64,000 bases of DNA from Ottelia alismoides (Eukaryota > Streptophyta > Magnoliopsida > Alismatales > Hydrocharitaceae), in the NCBI GenBank assembly GCA_037367405.1, contig JAZKJV010002956.1, positions 1,302,001 to 1,366,000 on the forward strand. Reading direction: 5' to 3'. The notes under the pieces are model-generated. The model had not been told where the DNA came from. It was given only the letters and a program-made list of their open reading frames with translations, and did no database searches. A program made the position numbers and the translations under genes. Position 1 is the first letter of the stretch. The number at the start of each line of letters is the position of its first letter. Positions 36,120-47,682 of the stretch are shown piece by piece.

Positions 36120-37208
36120 TTTTTAAATATGAATTACACATATGCCCCACTGTGTCTGAACCACGTGTTGTGCGCACGTTATTTTGGGCTTTTTGCATAA
36201 GGGGCCCCTAGACTTTCTTTATTTGTTACTGATTAGCCCCTGGAAGTATGTTTTCTTGCATTTAGGTCCTTGCTTGCTCTGTGCCTAGTTTTTATTGAAT
36301 AAAAAATATAAAATCAACTCCAATTAGGTGAAATTCGGACATGACTCCTGCCATTGTGTACAAATTTCCCTAAATTTTTGGGACATTTTTGACGCTTTTT
36401 ACTATTTTTAAAAAATAAAAAACATGTATTTTTGTTACTATCTGACTTCTCTAAAAATTCAAAAAAAAATGATGCGTAGTTGGTTTTGTTGTTTTCTACC
36501 TTCTCTCCAATTTTTGGCTTATTTGGATCTATAAGACCCAAAAAATTTGAAAAACCGTAAAAATCTCATAAAAATCATTAAAAATTCTATAAAATTCAAA
36601 AAAATGCAAATTCTTTCTTTGAAGTTTAGTTTTTGTATATATTTTTTATAAAAATTGTCTCCGGATTTTTATAGGTCAATTATATATTTTTAATTGATCT
36701 TTCAAGTCTGGTTGTACATTGATCTCCTATTTTCCACTTCTCCATTTTTTAGAAAATCAAATAAAAGTACAAAACCCCCAGAAAATTACCAAAAACACTT
36801 AAAAACATAAAAAATACAAAAACAATTTTATTTGAATTTTTGGAGTATCTTTGAGTGCTTAAATAAATCATTCTTTTTGCTCTTGTACACATTTTCTTAC
36901 ATTTTCTTACAAAATTAAAAACACAAAAAAAAATTTAAAAACCATCAAAATCCACCAAAAATATTTTCTTCCTTATTTTCTCGATTTTGACTACTTTGTA
37001 GGCCCTAAGGCCATCTCGTGCTCCTTGAGTCTGACCCTGGTCGCTATACCAGGTTAAATAAATTGCGAGGACCGTTATTCGGATTTCATTTCTGATTACT
37101 CTTCTTTGGTGGTCTCTCTTTTCTTGTTGATCGATTTTCGGGGGATTGAGGTCGCAACGACCCGTGACATTTATCTCCATTAGTCTCTTGTTGATTTTTC
37201 GGTCATCA
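36120..37208 (+). repeat. Gypsy LTR D, 3' third only
   Basis: This segment aligns by eye with about 29810-30924 of LTR C. Shared blocks include cacgtg...ttttgca.raggggcccc, atttgttact, gactactt.gtaggcc..aaggcc and gtcgcaacgaccc/gtcgtaacgaccc. It ends ggtcatca at 37208. No primer-binding site follows, as expected for a 3' LTR. Similarity to LTR C looks like roughly 70%, too low for a recent matched pair. Confidence 0.78.
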
Positions 37209-37299
37209 ATAGACAACCCTCGTAACAAATTCAAACAAAAAATATGTCACAACAATATAGATAGAAAATAGAATAAAGACATAAATGTGCAAATAATAC
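37209..37299 (-). other. Leader stub of LTR E element
   Basis: These 91 bases lie between LTR D and the primer-binding site of LTR E. On the minus strand they read as the T-rich start of a gypsy leader. The rest of that element's interior is absent and replaced by LTR D. Confidence 0.5.
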
Positions 37300-37317
37300 T
37301 CACCAGCAATGACACCA
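37300..37317 (-). other. Primer-binding site, Asp-type, diverged
   Basis: On the minus strand tggtgtcattgctggtga follows the LTR end tctaca by two bases. It shares the first eight or so bases with the site after LTR B. It fixes the orientation of LTR E. Confidence 0.68.
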
Positions 37318-37319
37318 TT

Positions 37320-40300
37320 TGTAGACTCGGATCTTGAGAGGGTCTAGTATCCCAATAAGGCTACAACACAAGTCACTTATGCGACTTCTTATAAAAATGA
37401 CAAAGTCAGACAACAATCATCCCACGTAATAATGAAGCAATCAAATCGAAGTGAGTCAAATTTTATTTTATTTTAAATCTACAAAATATGAGTATAGTGA
37501 ATAATTGTAGAGTGTCAACCCACAAAGAGCAAAAAAGAGTAGAGAAAAATAAACAACCTACTTAGTTTTTTTTAATATATTTTTGTTTTTAATTTTTTTG
37601 TGGGTTATTGAGTATTTTTTATTTTTATGCAATTTTAATTTTTAATATTATGAATTTTTTTAAATTTTTAGGTTGGTTTCTCTTTTTGAGAAATAATAAT
37701 GATGTATATATACAACGATATGTATAATGTAATTACTATAACTATAGTGCATATGTAGAATGAATATAAAAATTATAGAAATACAAATAAGAACAACCCT
37801 TTTGATTTATTAAATTTTTAAAATATACTCAAGATATTTATAAATAATAATACTATCATAGGTATATAAGGAGTATTTAGTATATATACCAGCTATAGTC
37901 TTATATTTATAAATATAGAAATATATATAAATTATATTAAATAAAATGTTTTTATTCCTTAAATATTTGTCTCTATTTTTGTGTTTTTTATTACAATTTT
38001 TTTCTAATTTTAATATAAAACAATTGATATAATAAATAAGTTGGTTTGTTTTAGGTTTTAAAAATAGATAAATAGCTCAAAATTTCAAAAACTATTTTTA
38101 ATATACATATATAATATAAAAAATAAGAAATATATATCTATTTTTAATTTTAAGAATTTTCATTTATTTTTGTATTTCTTTTAGGGTTTTTCGAATTTTT
38201 AGTGTTTACTTTTTATATTTTTTCTAATTTTTGGTCTAGAATAATATTATATACCGATATGTATTATATATATTCTTGGAATTTTTAGATAAGTTTTTAT
38301 AATTTATTTTATTTTTATAATCCAATAGGGGACAAATATCTATTTAATAGTTTTTATAAATGGAAAAATGTAATGAAATATTAAATAAAAGTATGGGTGA
38401 ATATCAGTACAAGGGTAAAATTGTCCCATAATATTTGATGCATTGGTGGTATTTAATAAAAAAATACAAATAAAATAAAACAACTTAATAGGGGCATATT
38501 TGCAATAAAAGTAATGTTCATGGTTTTTCTATAAATTACCCCAAAATATTATACAATTTACAAAATTAAACTACTAAATCGAAATAATAGAACTCGAGAA
38601 GGGTTCCGTGCAAAATGTCCACCTCAACATGACGTGACCTAACATGGACCTAATTGCAATTAGTGAGAAGTGTAGGGCTTGGTTACAAGTTTAAATCAGT
38701 TTGTAAGCATAAATTAGTATTTTCATGACCAGATTGAAAATAGAAAAGGGACACTAGTCACTTAATAATTTACCCAATGAGGTGCGCTATCGAGCAGCTC
38801 GCAAGGCTCCATGTGGCACCATCAACGGTTGATGAAGGTTTCGTTTCGCTAAAGCTCCAACGGCTTGAGAGTACTAAAGAACATGGAGGAGGGGTGGACT
38901 TGATCATTGATTTCTTGATGCTCTGAATATCTCCTCCTTTGCTAAATGGTTTAGTTCTTTCATACGCCCAATACATACATGGTGAGAGCTTCAAGTACAT
39001 TCGGAACAAGGGATCACGAACTAGCTTCTTTCTCTACCCTAGGTGGTTGCCATAGCGTAGGTCCTGCACAATTAGAAGCTACTATGCATTGTGAAATGGA
39101 GAAGCGAACGTGCTCGATGGAACAAAATCATGGACAATATGGGAGACAATGACGAGTTTTTTTCTAAGCAGGAAATGATGAATGAAATGGAGATGAGTAT
39201 ATCTTAGAACATGGATGATTCGACGATGATTTCAAGCTGGATCTTGCATCTCCAGTAATTTTACATCCTAAATTACATTAAGTCTAATGCTAAATAATGA
39301 AGCTAAGGTTGGTACTATGCTATGGAAAAATACTATAAGCAAACGAAGGAAAGAGAAGATCTCATGTGAGCTTCCACAATGCTAAAAAGAGACACCAGAA
39401 ATAACCTCCATCGGGCTTTGGACCATCGATTCAACCTCCTCCCTTATCATGTGGTCACCATAGATAGATTAATCGAGGTTATGGTTTTTAGTAGGCAAAA
39501 TGAGATCAAAACTAAAAAAAGAGCCGCGGGTGTTTCATTTATTGAAAAATATAGGCATCATCGTTTGACAGGAATTTTCATTAGCTCAATGCAGATTGAT
39601 TGGTTGTTTATTTCGGGTTAGAATCATGGAGATCACATCGATAAAATTCTTTCAATGATCAAGGTCATCGATCATTTTGGTTCTCGGGAAAAAGGGAGAA
39701 AGTTGGTGACACGAGGAGCTCTAACAAGTCAATGGTGCCAAAGGGGTACTTGGCGGAAGGTCAACAAAAGTTGACGCTTGGTTCGTCCACATTGACCAAA
39801 AAGAAAAGAGAAGAGCTAAATTCCCTTACTAACTAGACTGGAAATAATATATGATTTTATTATTTTTATTAAAACTTGAATAATATTTTTTATTTCATAT
39901 AGTATTTTATTTGCTTCTTACTTTTTATATGTTTATTTTTTTGATGTCAATATTAACATGTATACATAGGTATATATACATATACTTGATATATTTTAAT
40001 TTTATTTGGTAATATATATTTTATTATTTTATATTTATAACTTAGTTAAATACACTACGTATTTTTAAATTTTTTATGAATTATTGTATTCACTTTAATA
40101 ATTATGCATGTATATTGTAAAGTTGTATTATATGTATAGTTTGCCTGTATATTAAAGTGCATAATTTATTTTAATAGTTTTTTTTATTTACATGTATTTT
40201 AAATAATATTTACAAGTTTATTAAATATAATAATGTAAAAAATATAAAGATTAAATATATTGATTATTTTATGTAGGTAAATTGCACAATGATAGTCTAG

Positions 40301-40914
40301 AGTCAACTTTTTTATCATAACTCAAATTAAAGGAAACCAACTTTATTAAATAGATAATTAAATTTTATGAACAATAAATGTGAGTTTGGTCAATTTTGAG
40401 ATAGTATGGAGAATAGACATGTATGAAATGTTTTTCTACGGGCTTTTTCTTCTATGTGTCGAGCACACTGTACACTATTTTTGAATGAAATAAATTTTGA
40501 ATTTTGCTATGTATTTCTTATACAAATTTCATATTGAGGGTTTAATGATTTGAGGTATAAAATAGAAAATAAAAGAGGTCCCAAAATCCTATTATTGATG
40601 AATAAAAGTTGGGGTTTGAATTGTATTATTTGTACAATTTCCCTATCTTATCTCCCCTTACTTTATTCCTTGTCGACCACGTCATCTTGATGACTGGGTC
40701 TCAGGGTCTAAGGTCACTCAGTGTCTTTGACACTTGATTCTTTTTATTTAATGCCTTTGTTCTTTTCTTTGAAATTAAATACATGTATTTATACAATATT
40801 GATTGTCTACTAATATGTGTTATCCTGTAGAATTTTGTGCTATATATATATCCATTTAGCTAGGAATGAAATGACAAAATGAAAGAATAATGGTGATAAA
40901 ATAGAGATTCATTA
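37320..40914 (-). repeat. Gypsy LTR E, complete, 3.6 kb
   Basis: On the minus strand it starts taatgaatctctattttatc at 40914, close to the family start with two changes, and ends in CA at 37320. The segment 40650-40760 (gaccacgtcatcttgatgac, ctttgacacttg) matches 53980-54050 of LTR F. AT-rich flanks surround a GC-richer middle (38580-39830). It is a 5' LTR with its interior lost to the left; to the right is unrelated DNA. Confidence 0.78.
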
Positions 40915-43871
40915 GTTACCTACATCATGAAGTAAGCTCTCTTTCCTCTTATTATATACTCTTGCAATATGGAGACACCAAGTACATCTCAATATTGTAT
41001 TCAAAACCCTATGACAACACCATATTTTTGCAATGTTCTCTAATTATAAATTTTGGTTGGGAAAAATCCTCTCTCTGGTCATGTCACATTTTATGATGGT
41101 ATAGAAGTTGACCTAATCAATATGGATGCTTTGTTGCCTTAGAGTTTGTTGAGGAAGATTCATAAATTATAGGATGGGAACATAATCAACAATTCATGCA
41201 GGATAATTTAAATATTGCAATAGTGGTGACAAACCTCATTGGAATGTATGTGAAGTTTGTATATCTTAAGTAGAGTGAATGAAGTTTCCAAAACTAAAGT
41301 AATGAGTTGACAGTGACCTTGACAGGAAGCTTATAGTTATGCACTAGAGGTTTGTAGTTCAAATTGATACATATGACAAAAAATATGGGTGAGTTTTACA
41401 TAGAATAAAAAGATTGTTAATTTACATTGCACCAATCAAAAAATCACAATAGATTAATCATCATACTCATGACTTGGATCTAGCAGTTTTAATACTTCCT
41501 GTTAAAGTTTGATAATATTACCTTTAATATGATCAACATTAGGGATTGGTATTGATCAATGTAGTATGCAAAGATGTCGATCTATCAAAAATGATTTAAA
41601 CAATTAATAATGAAAACTCTCATTTTATGTAATCAATGAAGACATGAGATACCATTATAAATTTTATATATGAATCACCTGTGTATAACAAAAATATGTA
41701 AAGAAGCAAAATAACAGTTCCAGTGAATAAAAACATTGTTGAATTGTTTCTAAGTATTTGAAAATCAAAATTGAACATCTGGAACCTAACAACTATGTAC
41801 AACCTTCAAAGATAACATAATGGAATCTGAGTAATATTACAATGGATTTTTTTTACTTATTTACCCATGATAAGGAAACATCATTAGATATCAGACATTT
41901 TATTATATATCAATTGATCCAATAAGCTCACTACTTTGTACATGAATGAGATAGTCACCCTATGTGGAACTCTTGTGTCAATTATTTCAAATTAAGGCAT
42001 GCGATGCTTTTTAGATGTTATGGGTACTCAATTAAAGTTTACATCTACATTTCAGTTGCATTACTAGTAGTACAAAGAAAAGAGAGTTGAGTTTCACAAT
42101 CAAAAAGTATTTGCTTTTAAATATTTTTCCAAACAAAGGTGACTTACTATTTGGTAAGAAAGAAAATCTCACTTCTGAATATGGAGAAACTTTTGACATT
42201 TTGTAAATGAACTATCAGGAAACTTATCATTTTACATTACCAGAACTCGAAGAAAGAAGATGCATTCCGCATGTTTATAAGGAGGATGTACATACCCAAC
42301 TTTCACAAGTGATTGAACATGACAACCTTGATATTTAGCCTAATTTGATCATTGAAGAGAAATATGAATCGTCGATGGACGAGAACCAAGTTTTGTCAAC
42401 ATACAATTAAAATGGTCAAAGTTCTTTAGCATCATCATCAAATGATTGAGGCAACTTGAGAGCTAAAAAGTTGGATACAAAGTAATCAACGATCTTTGGT
42501 ATGCCCCTTTACCAAGTAATTTCAAGGACATTTTTTTAAGGTGATAGATTATAATGGTCAGATTTTTTAGCAGCAAAGTTTCCTTATTTTCCACACTCAA
42601 CAACATCAAGATAATCAGAAAATGGAATATCAATTAAAAAGTATTTTAATGCCAGTAGAATGAATTGTTATTATGCAATTACTGGATGCATTTGATGAAC
42701 ATGACAAGACATAAACCCAAAGCCAATATCACTTGCCTTATCCCATATTTTGTGCACGGAGAGAATAATTAGAGAGAGGAGCCTATGTTGGAAGGCTAGT
42801 CTTCCTCGTAGAAGAAGGTAGCACTGCCTTGAAGGAGTGCGGTGACGGACAATGTGATTACTCACAAAAAAGTTAATATGTCGTGGAGGTGTATGGATCG
42901 AGAACGAGTTACATATCTGTCTAGGATCTCGTATGAACAATAGTGACATCCGAAGAATGGTATCAATGTGTGTGTGATTTCCTAGAATTATTATGCACAT
43001 AATGACTTTATTTTGAACAAGATATCTAAATATATGCATCAAGATTAAAATCCTCACTTGAGTTATGGTCGTATTAAAGTCAAACAAAAGTACATGAATT
43101 TTGTTCGTTGTTAGTACCTGATCGGTAACATGTGAACGTATTTAATGGAAAAGAACTTATGCGTCAATATATAATTCATTCCACATAACATGATATTAAA
43201 TCTAAGAAGACGAGTATGTTTTTTTTGTGCTAGAATGTGCAGTGTTTGAGTTTCGTTCATATACCATTTATCTTAGCTCATACAGAATACATGTAGATTG
43301 TCTCACTAGTTGATCATGATGATCATATAGTCATTTTTAAAATTATGATAATTGCAAAATGATGTATTAAATAAATATATTTTGACTAAGGTTGTATATC
43401 GACAAAGGTTATGGATATGGATAGACAGAAATTAGGATGTTCTAGAGATATCTTGATTTATACATTATGTTGCTAAAGATAATGTCTCTAAACCCTCGTT
43501 CTAATGGATGTATTGTAGATAAATAGAAACAGCTACTGAGGTTACATCCATGAGCAAATGAAAGTAAAAAGGGAGAGAAACCATGTCATTAGACATATTC
43601 ACGGGGATATGAATTTGCATGATGGTGTTGGTCAATTGCACTCGTGTCAGACAATATAAGGTTATAAAGAAATTTAAAATATGCAAACAAGAAATAGGAG
43701 GACCAAAAAGGAATGGTGGACTCGTGCATTATTATTACTAGATACTATCTCCAAAATTTAATCTCATATGGATTACAATGAATATGAAATTACGAGGAGG
43801 AAACAAGAATCACATTATTCCACTTGTGTATTTTCTTTCCACATTGCAACTATCTCTATCGTTGTTCTAAA

Positions 43872-43910
<39 letters not shown>

Positions 43911-44532
43911 TCATACAAATTTATATAATTACAGTTGTCAGATTTAATCAAATGATCCTCATGGTATATTTGTATGTTTTATTTCAATTAAATTCCTTAA
44001 TATTTTACTAATCAGTAACAAACCTTGACATGTTAATTTATCTAGAATCATACATGTGGTTTGCTAAATATCAAGTATAGCAATTAAACAATGCTTAAAG
44101 CCAAGAAAATTAGAAAATTAGCATTCTGGCGATTCGAATTACAGAGAGTTATTCTCGATCTTATGAAAGGTTTGATTTGTGGAAATGAATGAATATGTAT
44201 TTGTATATAAGTATTGCAAGGAAAATGAAATGCTTTTATAGGATTTTAATTTTCCTTTAACTAAATAATGGCACGATACTGATAAACTGAGCTAAGTGCT
44301 ACACCAAATGGTGGGAGCCACTTCTAGAGTCCAATTATCTTGTTAGCTCAAGGGGCAATGCCGTAAGGGACAGATGGTTGCAAGGAACCAGAGAGGCAAA
44401 AACTAAGTCCTCTACAGGTGTAATTAAACTATCATGTTACGTTAATGGAATACTTACACTAACGGTAAAGCCATCAAAGCTGCCTAAAAATCTAGTAATC
44501 AAGACAACCCTAAACAGTAAAAATGTTATGTA
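40915..44532. other. Unassigned AT-rich DNA
   Basis: There is no LTR, primer-binding site or recognised domain. A weak peptide around 41080-41140 on the plus strand (HVTFYDGIEVDLINMDALL) recalls the N-terminal region of plant MULE transposases, but with a stop soon after. A 138-codon frame on the minus strand (43087-42671) has no recognised motif. If host-derived or DNA-transposon sequence exists in the window, it would be here. Confidence 0.4.
43876..43907. repeat. (TA)16 microsatellite
   Basis: An uninterrupted run of alternating A and T of 32 bases. It is the only long dinucleotide array seen in the window. Confidence 0.9.
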
Positions 44533-44765
44533 CATATGTGCAATTATGTGAATGCCATAGCCATATGTGCAATTATGTTAATGCCATGGGCATATGTGCA
44601 ATTATGTAAATGTTCTGGGATTGTATACAATTACGTTAATACCTTTTGCTTGTGTGTAATTAATGTAGTGCCATCGGCATATGTATAATTATGTTATTGT
44701 CATGAGCCTATGTGCAACTATGATAATGTTAAAGTATATGCACAAATGTATTGAAATATCATGCA
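44533..44765. repeat. 29-bp minisatellite, about 8 units
   Basis: The unit is close to catatgtgcaattatgttaa followed by tgccatggg. Units start at about 44533, 44562, 44591, 44620, 44649, 44678, 44707 and 44736, an exact 29-base spacing. The first three units are nearly identical and the later ones diverge. There are no unique spacers, so it is not a CRISPR-like array. Confidence 0.85.
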
Positions 44766-46689
44766 AAAAATTGATTTAAAGAAAGAGTAAACCATTACAA
44801 GTTATTACAAGAAATGGTTTAGGAAAGAAAACCATTATAAGTTGTACAATGCCATTTTAAAGGGGATTATGATACATTTATTTTTCCAAACTTTCTTCAA
44901 TTAATTGAATATAATAATTCGTAAAAAAATCTATAAAAAAACATTTGGCTTTAATATTAAGGGAGAAAACTAACATAAAAGGAATCACAAAGGCCAACTT
45001 CCATTATTTAAAACTATATATAGAAAACTCTTAATTGATCAAACTCACTTTTAAACTTCTAGATGGAATTATTGTTATATACTAATAATGATAATAAAAT
45101 CCTAAATTTAAAAGTATGCGTTTCTATTTCAGACGTTTTTGTACACTTATGTTTTTTTGTAGAAAGCCTCCAAATTTTCTGTTAATTAGTAACAAACTTT
45201 GATTTAAAAATTAAAATAAATACGTAAATAAGTGTAAGAAATGATTATACATAAATATTAGTAGAACTTAAAACTAAAAAAGATATAAACTCGAACTCCC
45301 AAAAATCATATCTCACTCATACGAAGTCCAAATCGGACAAACTCACTTTTAAAGTTAAAGACTAAAAAATCTAACCATAAAACAAAATCAGTTTAACAAA
45401 AAATGAAGTTGACTTTCAAAATGGAGATTTGGGGACACAATTAGTGTATGTATATAATTGTAACTTATTTATTATAATTTCATGTTATTTATGATATGTT
45501 TCACATTTTCTTAATATTTTATTTATATTATACATTGTTAATAAATAAAAAATAACTAAAGTATTATAAATTAATAGGAATTTTTAAAATATTAGTATAT
45601 TTGACCTATTATGTATACATATTATTTTATTTTCATATGAAAATTACATTTAAAAATTAAATAATTTTTTTTATCCCTAAAACGTATATTTAGTTAATAA
45701 AATATAGAAAAGTAATAACTCATATGTAAAGTCTGAAATAAAAATGTTTATATTTATTTTTCACGTAAGATATACCTATAAATATACATTTTAATTACTT
45801 TAACTTAAAAATACATTTACAAAATTAACTTAAAAATACCGTATTTTTAAATTTATATGCACTTTTTATTAAATTATTTTAAATATTATAATTTTTTAAG
45901 TTTTAACATATATAATATAATGTATTTAACATAAATGTTAATGAACTTTGTCTTTTAGTGGGCACTCCTACATGGGCATCTTTGGTTGGCCCTTTCACAC
46001 CCCTTTACAAGTCAATACCTCCATCTTCTTCATTCCTCCTTCTTCTGCATTTCTATTATTATTCATCATTTTGTTTCCTACATTCTCATTTGTTCCTTCA
46101 TCGACTTAACTATCAAAGTCCCAGGTTGTCAGCCTAACAACCTCATTATATTAGCTCCCTCCAATCCTCTTCACTAATATCCCTCAACTCACCCTTATTT
46201 ATACCTTTTAGCACCAATATACTTAGATATCGACCATTTGTTATTCTTCCAACTTTAGTTCATCCAATTCCAGTACAAAGAAGTGATTGCGACAGGAGAA
46301 CAGATCCTTGATCGATTCATTAGAGGGAGAGGTGATGTGTGATCAACATCTCCATCGTGCTCAGCGGGCGAGAGTCAATGCTTTTTTGAGAGGCCACTGC
46401 ATCGAGACTATGAGTTGAGTTAGTGAGATATAAACCATAGATTATTCATCCATCTACTACTTGGTACATGGTTATTTAAGAAATTTTTGTTAGTTTCTAA
46501 ATTTTTGTTTGATTTCATTAATTCTCTGATTACTCTAGTCATATCTCCTTTTTTACCATTTTAATTTTATGTTCATTCGATCCTCCAAGATCATATCTGA
46601 ATCAACTTCGAATCTATTTCATTTCCTTCTTATTCCAGTATGTGCCCTTCATTCATAGTTTATGTTGAAATTCTAAGCCCCTTATCGAT
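44766..46689. other. Unassigned AT-rich DNA
   Basis: The region is AT-rich, with a more balanced stretch at 45955-46420 that contains pyrimidine-rich sequence and a 63-codon frame. No conserved domain, terminal repeat or RNA gene was recognised. Confidence 0.4.
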
Positions 46690-47682
46690 CAACAAAGATA
46701 TAAAAGTCAATTATTTATTCATCTTAAATAAATGTTTTTTGTCTATACTTCGTAAAATTTCCCTCAGTATAATTGTGGTTATGTAGCATCAGCATCTTGG
46801 TACCTCATAGATGTTTATCTATGAATTTAGATCGTAGAGGCTGATGTAGGGTTGTATATCTATGAGCTTAAATTGATGACACAACTAACATCGTCAGGTA
46901 ATATTCATGAATGATCATTAATCTGAGAAAGAGATGGCGATCTTTCTCTAACACTTATTTAGGTATATCTCTTGATACATATCCTCTGCATATGTTAGAG
47001 AATCATAGGTTAAGAGGAGTTAAGTCAATGTGTTGACTTGAAAAGAGCAAGATACCAAAGTCCTAAATCATATACTATCATGAACACGCATACATCCTTT
47101 GACCGAAGAAAGATTTATGTCTATATGTTCAAGTGTGAACATTTAGTGGACCAATTTGTTTATGACATAAACAATATTATATACCAATATGCTAGTGTGC
47201 GTACAAAGAGATATGAGAAAAGATCTCTTGAAGGAATCATATACGTTCATATTCAATGAAACAAGAGATAGAGCTTGCTCATGAGATATTGGGGTCACAT
47301 CGAACTGTAAGCATGTTCATCTTGATTATAAAACAAGACAAGAATACATTAATATTGATATATGATTATGAGCGCATTTTATTGATATTATTGTCCAATG
47401 ATCGTTTGAGAAATATATTGATATAACCTAGAAGAATACCATCAAACAAGGGTTTTAAATTTAGGTTCAATTAATGTCTTCTAGTATATAGGATTTATAA
47501 GTATTGAGAATATTTTGGATTGTTGCCATCATCATAGATTATAAACCATAATACTTATATTAGGAAGGAGTGGTGATATCGATGAATTCTTCTGTCTCCA
47601 TATCGTGGCTAAAGGACTGAGAAATAAATGGATTAAGTATCAAGTCCTAAAACCCATCTCTAGTATCCATACACTCACAAAT
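46690..47682 (+). repeat. Copia 3' internal region, copy 2
   Basis: This segment follows the same order of blocks as 5261-6185, including ccctcagtataattgtggtt, a gagaaagagatggcgatctt block, cttgatacatatcctctgca, tacatcctttgaccg and catgagatattggggtc. It ends at caaatattggaaactgatat, which parallels the LTR start at 6182-6203. It is therefore a fragment of the same copia family. Confidence 0.65.

Larger units (their letters stand above)
30925..37208 (+). mobile_element. Pol-less Athila-like unit: leader, gag, protease, partial LTR
   Basis: Internal sequence begins after LTR C and runs through leader, gag and protease into a short protease-downstream tail. It then joins directly to the middle of an LTR (D) on the same strand. 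No reverse transcriptase, RNase H or integrase motif is present between protease and LTR D. With LTRs B and C upstream it forms part of a tandem LTR-gag-LTR-gag-protease-LTR series. Either it is a deletion product, or it represents a non-autonomous lineage that depends on proteins from relatives such as the minus-strand element at 7772-20703. Confidence 0.75.

Noticed and set aside
35724..36200. Separate small gene downstream of protease
   Set aside because: It is in the same frame as the protease and continues the polyprotein; the hydrophobic C-terminal part is translated LTR D sequence.
42671..43087. 138-codon minus-strand open frame
   Set aside because: No recognisable domain and no supporting homology within the window. 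Kept as unassigned DNA, since length alone is weak evidence.
44533..44765. CRISPR-like array
   Set aside because: The 29-base units abut one another without unique spacers, and the context is plant nuclear repeats. It is a minisatellite.
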